DNA from: Cydia pomonella
Lineage: Eukaryota > Arthropoda > Insecta > Lepidoptera > Tortricidae
Direction of reading: 5' to 3'
Assembly (NCBI RefSeq): GCF_033807575.1
Contig: NC_084707.1
Span: forward strand, 25,631,888-25,695,887
DNA: 64,000 nt
Position numbers and translations under genes: made by a program. A model generated the notes under the pieces. The model was not told where the DNA came from. It saw only the letters and a list, made by a program, of their open reading frames with translations, and did not search any database. Shown here piece after piece: positions 25,101-37,100 of the stretch (positions within the stretch are counted from its first letter, which is position 1; every line of letters starts with the position of its first letter).

Positions 25101-28100
25101 GTCTCGGAGGCCTGCAGACGGTAGACGGGCTTGGCGCGGCACAGCTCGGGCAGCACGCGGCGCGGCAGCGCGGGCAGCAGCGTGGAGCGATGATACGTAC
25201 TGGTAGTCTCGGAGGCCTGCAGACGGTAGACGGGCTTGGCGCGGCACAGCTCGGGCAGCACGCGGCGCGGCAGCGCGGGCAGCAGCGTGGAGCGATGATA
25301 CGTACTGGTAGTCTCGGAGGCCTGCAGACGGTAGACGGGCTTGGCGCGGCACAGCTCGGGCAGCACGCGGCGCGGCAGCGCGGGCAGCAGCGTGGAGCGA
25401 TGATACGTACTGGTAGTCTCGGAGGCCTGCAGACGGTAGACGGGCTTGGCGCGGCACAGCTCGGGCAGCACGCGGCGCGGCAGCGCGGGCAGCAGCGTGG
25501 AGCGATGATACGTACTGGTAGTCTCGGAGGCCTGCAGACGGTAGACGGGCTTGGCGCGGCACAGCTCGGGCAGCACGCGGCGCGGCAGCGCGGGCAGCAG
25601 CGCGCGCAGCGTGGAGCGCACGCGCGTGACGTCGAAGTCGCCGCCCTGCTGGATGCTCAGCACGAAGGCTTCCGGCGCCAGCACCAGCTGCGGGTCCAGC
25701 TCCATGGTGAAGCAGCGGTCGGTGTCCACGATGCCTAGAAAATATTACCTTTCTTGGAATTGTTTCGGAGCACAAACAATTATACAAGCGATCTAACACA
25801 CTTAAGGAGACATAATTATGTAAAGTTCTCCTGATGTGAGGCCTCTCCATAGACCTGTGTTAGGAGCTTTCAAGGTCACAGGATTTCAAAGGACACTATT
25901 GGACCTTCGGCTTGTCAGTTAACTTATTAAAAACTTTTACGCTGGAACTTTTAGGGCCTTCAGCCCACCAGTTCGCTTATTAAGACATTTGGGGAATTTG
26001 GGGATCGTTAATCGTTTTTCATATAGGTTGGCCCTGCGCGAAATTCAGCCTTCGTATTCGTAGTGGTTAACAGTCTATATAGATAGGGTTCGTGTTTACC
26101 TGTTTATTAATGAATAACGCGTCCGTCCGTTCGTAATTGTGAACGCTCGAAGGACATAAGGAAGGGAAAAAGAATGGAAGGAAGGATAATACAAACGAAA
26201 GAAGAAAGTAAGGAAGGAAGGCAAGGAAGGGGAGGATGAACGAATGGAAGAAAGGAGGGAAGAAAGAAAGGAAAGAAAGAACAGGGGAAGGAAAGCAAGA
26301 AGGAAGGATAGTTTATAGTCATAAAGTTAGGACCTACCAGTAAAGTTAGCGCCAAAGTCGTGAATAAAGCTGGTCTGTCGTCCATTATCGAACACGGTGA
26401 TCTTCTCCACCTCGTCGCCAATGTCCAGCTCCTCGCGAAGGAAGTTGGCGACGTCGTTCGCGGTGGAGTCGTCGGGCGCGAATATTTGCACGTCGGGGTC
26501 GGGGGAGGACGACCAGCGGATGGGAAGCATGCGGTAGTTCGGCTCGATCAAGGCTGACTCCTGCAACTGTAACATTAATTATTTTCACCAAAATCTTTAA
26601 TTCCAGGCTAATGTCATATCAGAATAATTTAATTATGAAAGTATGCACTCCATTCACAATATGTCAAATGAGACAATGAAAGTAACCATATGTATTATGG
26701 TAACTGTGTAACTAATAGGGTTACCACTATCATGAATGAAACTCGTTTAACGAATAAAGTAAAACATTGTATGAGAGGCTCTCGTTAAGAACATCATGCT
26801 ATGTGAATTTGCAGTTGCACATCAACAACAAAAAGAAACACCGAATACTACGTATAATGTTAACCAAACAATTGGCAATTGAAGGGCGTATAAATAAAAC
26901 AAAATCTACCATGACATAAATAATTATAATTTCACGAAAATTGCTGCACAATTTTTCACACAACAAACTTTGCAGTTTGCAGTGCGCTATTAAAATAAAA
27001 ACAAAACGTGAGGCCAATTCTCTTTTAACAAATTGATAAGTTTATCATTCTTATTTTGATACGGCCTTTCGCCGTAAATACCACGCTAACGTCAATGTCA
27101 AATTCCAACACGTATTAGTAACCGTGCTGGAGAAGTGTCTTGACACGATGCCTGCATCTCAATATCAAATCAAGAACAGATTTTAAAAGTTGAATCGTTG
27201 GTCAAAATTATTTCTTTGTCGGGAATCCAAAATACCTCGAAGGTTATAATTAGTTTTTTGCGACTGTAAATATTGTACCGACGTCAATAGGAGCTGTGGT
27301 TTTACGATGATTAGTCATCAGATGATTGCGCTTTTATGGTTACGCGGTTAAAATTAATAATAAATCATGCATTTGCATTATTTTATTGAAATACCTGCTA
27401 AACTAAGTACCTAAGTATACAATAGTTCTGTTCCTGTAACATTAGCAAATCGTAATGCTTGTTAGTTATTATTTGCTGTTGTCTCAAACAGGATTTTTTT
27501 AACTTAGATTCTAAGAAAACGAAATAATAGTAAGTTAGTCCTATTTAACTTTAAAAAGCCAACAATATCATTTTTTATTTTTTTGCGCGCTTAGTATTAT
27601 CAGTTATTACAGATAGTAATTCCTAGTCAAGATTTAAATTACCTAGATGGTACGAGTAAAACGACCTATTATCATCTCAATATTAGTTACCTCAGTACCT
27701 TTATCTCTTATGACAGCTAAACAACTAAATCAATTTAGATATAGTAATCATCTGTATATATCCATTATGTATGTCTTTCCCATCACGGAACAATGGTGTT
27801 CCGGACCTTTGGGAGGCGTGCGCGGAGCCGAAGCCAACACGTAGAGACCCTTTTGACACTTTAATGAAATTTAAGGGGTACACCTAGCGGATGTTGCCCT
27901 TGCCCGTGTCATGGGACGCACGCAGAGGCAGCACCCGCCAGGGTGTAAGGACTATTTGAGAGTTGATGGAATCCAAAATGAACTGGGCTATTGGGTGAAA
28001 GTGATGGACTAAATACTGGGCTATGGGATAAAAAACCGGACGCCTGCCTAATAAAACGGTATTCAATTTTATTTCCGGCAGACGGTGACTCGCCCCCACA

Positions 28101-31100
28101 AGATGGGCCCCCACAAAAAGCGACATCTAGGATGGCTCAAGGGCAACACCGGTGTGAGCGGCTCAGGGGTGTCGAGAGGTGTACGCCGCTTTCTACCCAG
28201 TGGCTGCGAGCAGCCACTGTGCCAACTCGCGTCTCATGCAATTTTTCACTTCCACCCCTGGAGCTTATAGCTCTAACGACTCCACTCTGGGCGGCCGGCT
28301 AAGGCAAGCCAGAGGCAGAGAATCCTGTCCCACCCACCCTCCTTGCGGGTAACAGAACTCCCCAGGAGCACTCGGGTACGTGAGTTCGCTACTCCCCAAC
28401 AGCTCCCCACAAGCTGCCCTGCGTTGACTGATTGCACTGGTAAAACCAGCGAGCGATGGGGTCGTTACATCCCTACGCCATTATGTATATTGTTATTGTA
28501 AATAAAAAAGTAATAAAAATAATAATAATAAGGACCATGCGCATTTTATATGGATATCTGGGCCATGAGCGAACACAAATGAAAGTTATGTACATGATTA
28601 GGATTCTTCGTGACAAACAAGGATATGCCAGAGCTATACTAGAAAAATCGGTCCTTTAGAGAGAAAACAGTTATACCTAGGGAAACTTCTTTTCTGCACC
28701 CAGGGCACCTCCTCGTGGAGACGGTGGTAACAAGCATCGCTTGGCTAAGTCCCTGGTGTACTCTACGCCGTCATGGCAGAAAGAAGATTCGAGAACATTG
28801 ACAACGATCCCTCTGGAGTTTACCCTGGAGGAAAGATCATGCGAGCGGTGAATGTATCGGATGGGGAACGCCAGCCACCGGTACGGGGTTACCCCGAAGA
28901 AAATACTCTTCAGTTCAAATCCCTTCAAGGCCCCGAAAATATGGCAGCATTTGATTTTTTCCTGAATCAACCCGCCTATGCTATTTGTCAAATTCAATTC
29001 AATTCAATCCTGCCGATGCTATTTGTCACGCTTGCTGGTGTAAATTCCTCCGATATAACACATCAATATCTAAGCCATCAGAACAATCAGGACAAGCAAT
29101 TCAGTTGAGTATACCCAGAGCTACGTATAGTGAACAAAGATGTGTTTTTGGCTGCAAGGAGTCTGGACGTTTCGTTAGTATCCATTTAGAAAACGTCAAG
29201 AAACTTCACATTTTCAAGCAGATTTTATGGTACTATATAATTGTACCATAACTAAGTTAAAGAGTGATTTATAAGGACAATGTCTTATATCGGCATGCAT
29301 AATTTGATAAGACCTACACTTTACTATAGGTGTCATCTCTGTTCGCTCGTGGCCCAAAATGCCCATCCTCCTTTAGATATTTTTTAGATAGGAAGCTCAA
29401 TTTAAGCCCTAAGGATGGCTATAACCTGCTTTGTTTTTTGAAGTCTGTGCCTTTCGTTAGTCTTTAGATATGTGCTCCTAGTATCTCACAATCCAGTGTT
29501 TTCCTATAATAGTTTGTCATTTTGTTTTATAATATTTGATTTCGAACCGTAATTCTATCAGTTGAAAAAATATAGATGAATGGCCGGCATTGGCCGGCCA
29601 TTCATCTATATTTTGCATTGGCAATGTGTTGCTCATAAGAGGATAAAGGTTTACTGGAAGAGATCCCTTATTAGGACAAGTTTTCCTTTGTACATTGTAT
29701 AATATGTACATTCCATTTTATTGTGTCGTAAACTATATTTTGTACAGTCACGTCTGAAATCATCAACACAACCGAAGTGCCAAAAATATGTATATACGAC
29801 CTTATGGCCCATATATTAGGGTAGTGTATACATATTTTTGGCACTGTGTCCGTATCGATAATTTCAGACGTGACCGTATAATAAAGTGTTTACATACATA
29901 CATAAAATTAAGTATTTTGCTATTTTACAATGATTACGACGATTTATTTATATTCTAAACGCCTATTTGTATTTTCGTTTATTTATACAGCTTGCGATAC
30001 TGTCGATATATCATGCACGCTTTCCTGTTTTTAATATTCTTGGTTTGTATAAGTAATAGACTCGACTTTGGTATGACCCCGTCTGGCTGTCGGGCGAATG
30101 ACGAAGTGCAGATTTTATTATGCACTTAGTGGTGGCGGCATATTTAGAAGGAATTTGAAAGCATTGTAACTTATTACTCCTATGGATTTGCAGGCGTATA
30201 TAGGCTACGGAGACTGCTTACCATCAGGCCGGCCGTATGCTTGTTTGCCACCGACGTAGTATAAAAATATATATATATATATACCTCTACGCAAAGCTGG
30301 GCATCGTTAATCCGTTAACGCCTAACTAAAATTGCATTTTTTGAATTGTTGCGATACTTGCGATAGTGATATACTTATATGAATTGTTAGTTTGGGTTCT
30401 GGAAGTTAACAGGTGGGCCACGCTCAGTGTAGGGTCACAATACGGGGGAGATTATTGAAATACCCAACGTCATTGCGTTCACATGATGGGGTGTGGTAGC
30501 GGACGGGCAAATACGGAACACCACGCTCTTGGCCGGGTTTTTTTTTTTATTTTATATAATCTGTTAATTTTTTTCTACGAAATATAGGCTTATATTTATT
30601 TGTCGATTTCAAAACGAAATCTGTTAACTTACAGAGCCCCGCTAAATCACACTACCTATCGCAAGTATCGCAAAAATACAAATAATGCAATTTTAGTTAC
30701 GCGTTAACGGATTAACGGTGCCCAGCTCTGCCTCTTCGTGCCTGTTTAGTATCAATAGAGATACTGCAGATATGTTTTCAAATGTCCACTATGGATTTTT
30801 CACCGTCAGCCCAACACATCGGACCCGGGTACGTCCTTAAACTACGTCCAAAAGAGAGGTATGGGCATTGTGAATGTCATCTCGCTTTGTGTGGTAGGGC
30901 ACAGCCAGTGGATGTCATTCCAGATCTAGAGCAGAGCCCAACTGGGGAAGTACCTCCACCTTACAGAAAACAGCAGCCAAATAACACTAGATCCTACTCA
31001 TAGTGTTGTGTTCCTGCGGGTGAGTAAGGTTGCCAGAGCTCAACGAGGGGGGGCGGGTTTAGGGTCGGCAACGCGCATGTAACTCCTCTGGAGTTGTAGG

Positions 31101-34100
31101 CGTACATAGGCTATGGAGACTGCTTACCATCAGGCGGGCCGTATGCTTGTTTGCCACCGACGTAGTATAAAAAAAAAACATCGACACTAAATCTCAGCGC
31201 AACTTGAATACGACCTCTCTCAATATCTGTAGTGTTATTTAAACGTAGGTATCTGCTAAGTATCAATAGAGATGAAGCAGATTTATTCCCAAATGCCCAC
31301 TATGGAGTTTTCACCGTCAGCCCAACACATGGGTCACAGGTTAACTGGAAGGTCCCTTGAAGGGATAAGTTCGCCTTTGTACTTAGCTTTTCCTAATTGT
31401 AAGTTCCTTTTATTATGTGTTTTTGTACAATAAAAAGTTTACTGCTACTACATGGGCACTGAATCTCAGCGCAGTGCTGGTAACATGGCTGCAGGCAGCG
31501 TCAGATCAGATATGTCCTCGAATGGATCCACATCACGGTGTAAGCACCATCAGCCCCACGCTTACGGTGTCCTAACGCGAGTTTAACACATTCTCTATGT
31601 GTATCTGCAGTGCTGTTTAAACTTACTTGCTTCGTATCAATAGGGATGGAGCAGAAGCCCTGGTAACGCGGCTGCGGCTGCAGGCAGCGTCGGAACAGGT
31701 ACATGCCCGAGTAGATCCCCACCACGGAGAGGAGGATCACCATCAGCCCCACGCTCACACCGCCACATGGAGTCGGCTTAGGGGTGTAGGTCTCCACCTT
31801 TTCCTGTGAAACGTTTACAAAGTTATCGTAACACTGGCTTCTGTACCCCTAGTGTAAATATTTTCGACAGCGAAACGTGACGTACGCGTTTGCGTTAAGT
31901 GTCATTTTGTATGAGATTTTTGACTTTCCAAAACGTCCCGCTTGGCGCGCTGTTCAAAAACCCATACAAAATGAGACTTAACGCAAACGCGTACGTCACG
32001 TTTCGCTATCGACTAAATTTACACTAGGGGTACTGAACGCAACTTCTCAGATGAAGTGTTGTGGGATCATAATGAAAATGATGATTGATAAAACCTATCC
32101 TATATATATACTTATACTATCTACGAATTACCTCCACATGATATACAATACAAGTCAGAAAAGGAGTTATTAACATTAAATAGAACTCTCTATAATTGTA
32201 ATGTGTGTTGTGTTTACGGACAACGGCACCTTTTATTTTGCGTGTTTACTACATAACGTTCGCATCAATGTCATCAATCGCATTACAGCACTCAACAAAC
32301 AACCCGAACTTCAAAACGTGCAATAAACAAACGAGCACACACCTTATAATTCCCAATTGATTAATAGTTTGGTAAACAAATACAAATCAAAGCATCCCGC
32401 ATAGTCCCTAGGAAAACGAAATGTAAAAGGTCAGGGCATGACCTATATTTCGCACAACGACCCGGCCGGGGCCTTCGCTAGACCTAACTGCCACAGCCGC
32501 CACAGGTACACAATTATTGGTTACCCCAGGTACCATTATATGACCATTTCTATTTATTTTATATTGTAAATGATTAATAGAATATTTATTTATTTAATCT
32601 CTATTGCACAATCCATGAAGGTACAAATGGCGGACTTATTGCCGTAACGAAATATCTATCAGTCAACCAATACAACTAATAGTAATATTGCTTTGGAAGT
32701 ATTTTTAGCTTATTTACGACTAAAATTGCTATAGGCGAATAACCACTACAACACTTATTTTTCCCTTAGCAATTTAATTTACATATCAATTGAGTAGGAC
32801 CATTATGTCCATAATAACTGCAATCAGTGAAATGAATCCACAGGTCAAAGTATCATTAAAGCAGCTAAACTCAAGTTTAACTCAACAGTCAGGGCTCTTG
32901 ATAATACAGTTTATTTAGGTAAGTACTTAATTACATTAAAATGTTTACTATACTTAAATACATTAAAATGTTTATTATAATTTTGTATTTATGTACATTT
33001 ATACTACAATCAATCAATTTTTATTTTATTTATTAATAATGTGTATTCAAAACTTGCATTTTATTACTTTTAGGTAGTGGTTGTGCATTTTTTTTTTTTG
33101 TCATTCATCGTTACTTATCTTCTACTAATTTCTTCAAAGGTTAACTGGAACAGATCCCACGCGGGGATATGTTCGCCTTTGTTGTATTTAATTTACTCTG
33201 TAACTGTGTGTCTTGTGTTTGTTTTCCGTGTACAATAATGATTACTATAAAGAATATACATACATATACATCAAAACGCCTACAACGCTAACACTAATCA
33301 AGTAAATAACAACGATTTATGTAATGTAATGACACATACAGTGCTGGTTAGTTTTACTGGGCATTTTCCGCAAATCGACAACCATTGTGCCAATAAGTAC
33401 TAATTAAATATATTGCAATAAGGCGCTTAATTATATTGGTAGGATTTTCTTCGTTTTTGGTGTATGTTTGATTAACTATCGCATAGTGGAATAAACCACT
33501 TAAAAATAATCGGACAGACAGACGGACATGACGAATCTATAAGGCTTCCGTTTTTTGCCATTTGGCTACGGAACCCTAATTATATGGACAATCTTGATAG
33601 TGAAAATTCAAAGTTCTTGAGGGTAAAATAAACACTAATTTTAATTGGTGGGAAGGTGAATCTGAAGTGGCGGTGATTGTCACAAACGCACGTAATCTTA
33701 TAGAATTTTCCACATTATTGCTAGCGGTCGCGGCAGCCTTTTGAACAAATTTTACTATATACTTAAGATTCAACGTAGAAGAGCCCACGTAAAGAGGGCA
33801 GCACTCGTAGTGCACCTAGCGAATGTCCGCGAGTGCGAATACGTCGAGGGCATCCTGTATCAACCATGTATCAACACGAATTGATATATGGCAGTGACAG
33901 ATCGTTCAAAGGATTTGATTCCCTCGTTTTTCTTAATTTTCAGGCATTTCAGTAATTTTAGTTTAAGGAAAGCAAATTAACTCCGGTTTCCCTACTTGTA
34001 AGTACATAATTTAAAACGAAAGGGGACGACCGTGAAATCGTCCCATTTTCCTCTCGGTATATTAATATTGTAGACAATAATTTTGATGCGATTTGATGTA

Positions 34101-37100
34101 AAGATCTATCTGTTTGATTTGTTTTCGCTTCTATCTTTTATTTAAAAAAAAAGTCAATTAATTTCTTAGAAATATTTTCTATAAAGTGAATATCCAGGAA
34201 GAAAAATGGGGACTACGATTGTATGAAGAAGCGGTCATCTACTATCCTCTTAAAGCTCCATTAGTAGCATAGAGTAGGTACACGATATCGAAAATTAGCC
34301 CTAATGGATACCAACAATTTTTGGCACACCTTGTACTTGCGTCAAGAGAACCAACACATTTTATAATTCTTCTCTTTCAAAGACTCTAGAATCGAAAAAA
34401 GAGGGGGGGGTCACGAAAAAATCACGACGGATCACGTTGGGGGAGGGGGGGGGGGGGTATAAGAAAACCTCACGTGTATTTTTCTATGGTGAACGAAACT
34501 AAGAAAAAATATCTACCACATACTTTTTCTCGTTTTTTTTTAAACATAAATCTTCACTTGGCACTTCAAAATAGTGAGTCTAAACAAGATTTACTCTATA
34601 CAATTCTATTTATCTTAAAATTAGGTCGAATGAAAAAAACAATAAAAATATACACGTGAGGTTATGTGGGGGAGGGGGGGCTTCGCCAAAAACCTCACCA
34701 AATATCACCAAGGGGGAGGGGGGGGTCAAAAAGTAGTCGGAAAAAAATTGTGCACAAGCCCTTATCCCGTTCTATTGGGCTGATAAATTGATAATGATAA
34801 TACTTAGTGTAAGAAAAAGACGTGTAAAGAAGTGTGATACTCTATGCCTCATTGACATGTACCTATCTAACGATCGGCCATACGGGCATGAAAATGGGGC
34901 TAGCACAGCGGTGTCACGCACACGAATTCGAGCAAATTGTGCAGTCTAACGCCACAACGCGATTGGTCGATGAGTTCGCATCACGCGCGCGATTGGTCGC
35001 AACTAGTTGCGTTAGACTGCACGATTGAATTCGTGAGTGACACTGCTGAACTAGCACCATTCTAAGTGCCCGTAAGACCCGTCCTTAGATATATGTCAAC
35101 GCCTAAACTCCACTGACAAGTGACGCTATAGTTAGTTGGCAGTAACCCGCTAGGTCATCCTTCTCCTAACATAGATACTTTTTACATAGGTCGATTACTA
35201 AGTCGTCCGCAATATTAGAGGGGAACAGATAGTGAAAACTTATTAATATAACACCTAACCAGTAATAGTACATTACGATACAAGTGCGAAAAATAGGAAA
35301 TTCGAAACGAGTGGCGATTAATTAAAACACGACCGAAGGGAGTGTTTTAAATCGACAAGAGTTGCGAATTACCTATTCGCACATGTATCGTACAACGTTT
35401 TACAGTACATATGGCCCTTTAAATGTTCGACACAGTAACGTAATAAGCTAATTTTCGCACTAGTGCGGTAAAGTAGCACCATACGTACTGTAATATAAAT
35501 TACCAAATACTTAAAAGTAATCGGCCGCCCGTACTCCTAGCGAGGACCGATTGACCCTCACCTAATACCAGTATTAAAAAAAAAAACTTTTACATCCAAA
35601 ATTCATGTCAGCTTGTTTCCGGGTCTACCCAAGTAGCCACTGCCGCGCTTCAAAGATCCTATTATTTTACGATGTAGGGCCTTAATCCCGTAGTAAGGGC
35701 CACCATACAATACCTATTTATTTAATTCTTTGAAAAATGAATGAGACAAAACAATGCTACTATTATTTGGTTTATGAGAAGTTCTAATTAGATTGCAACG
35801 AATTTGTACATTGAGCCTTGGGAGTTTGGGTACCAATACGTAGGTATACGTGTATGGAATGAACTCCATGCCAAAGATTTAGAGTCTGTTCGGAAAGAGT
35901 CGTACAATGTATGGGGCTCAATACATTCCACGACTCTTCTCCTTCCGAACAGACCCTACCCGGAAACTACAGTATATAAGGTACTTTGAAACAGGGTATA
36001 CAGCATTAAAAAGAGTCGGCAACGCACATGTGTCCATAGGCTTCGCTTTCTATAAGACGGGTCGTACCCAATGTTTTTCGTCAACGTTATATATTTAAAA
36101 AAATAAAGGGTGTCTGAACAAAATAGGTACTATTTATAATGCATAATATTTTGTGTTTGCGTAAATATTAAAATAGATCGAGTAAGACCAAGCTAAGATG
36201 GCAGCGATTTTGATAGCCCAGACTATGCAAGTGTTAATGTAAACGTGAGACTTCTATAAAATGATGACATTTAAATAACACTTGCACAATTTGGGCTTTC
36301 AAAATCGCTACCAACTTAGCTTGATCTAACTCTAGATACTTACTAACTTTACCACTTGATAGCAAATACGAGGCAAATTAAATCCATTCTAAATACTCCG
36401 TTTCAAAAACGGCGAGGGTGGCAAACACGCGGGATGGAATGTCCTACGTTTCCTGCCGTGGTGTGCATACTATTTTTCTGCTCGACGGAGGTGGAAAAAG
36501 CGGCAACTTCGTTTAGCGCAGCGGGAGCAAAGTTGACGCTTTCCGCCCGGAGGGCAGAAAAAAAGATTGAACCACAGAAATAACATCACTTCTAACTATA
36601 ATTTGTTAATAAATTTATACATACAGTGGTATAAATACAAATTTATTTTCCATAGTTTTAATAAACTGTAAGCGTTTTCCTGTCCATAAATTTACTTATC
36701 ATACCCATTACCTACTATCCAATTTGTTTTTATAGTCAACTCCACTAACTCAATACCATTATTTATCAGCATTTCATCGTCATCAAACGAGGGTCTGAAC
36801 GGCGCAAATCATATTAAGATGAGTTGATGAGCCAATTGATACCAATTAAAAGATCAGCAATAAAACTACTAGGTAGCAATCTGGAACGATACGCAAAAGG
36901 TATAGGTAACGATTCCATTTACATATATCTGCAAAAAGAAAGTACAGTATGCGCCAGCCCGGGATCTCGTGCAATCGATTTTGGCCTCTATTGTTGTCTC
37001 TCATGGTCTACAAAATCGCTTATGTAGACCTATCACGCAGTAGATATGCTGTTCTTTTAGTCCTTAATCGTTTTATTATTTCTTCCTTGCAGGTCTACAT

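Noticed and set aside
22876..25608. CRISPR-like array
   Set aside because: Units are identical along their whole length with no unique spacers, and the host is a eukaryote.
22853..25738. 961-aa plus-strand ORF (RTGSLGGLQTVDGLG repeats)
   Set aside because: Antisense shadow of the same array. The period is divisible by three and contains no stops, so it stays open by construction; no domain.
22695..25850. 1051-aa minus-strand ORF in another frame (AAARAAAPRAARAVPRQ repeats)
   Set aside because: It is an out-of-frame reading of the 105-bp array. The true exon frame, fixed by the splice sites and BRICHOS motifs, is the one containing PELCRAKPVYRLQ.
28677..29108. possible host gene in BRICHOS intron 2
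   Set aside because: Not recognised, with no consistent splice sites and overlapping ORFs on both strands; kept only as an unassigned block.
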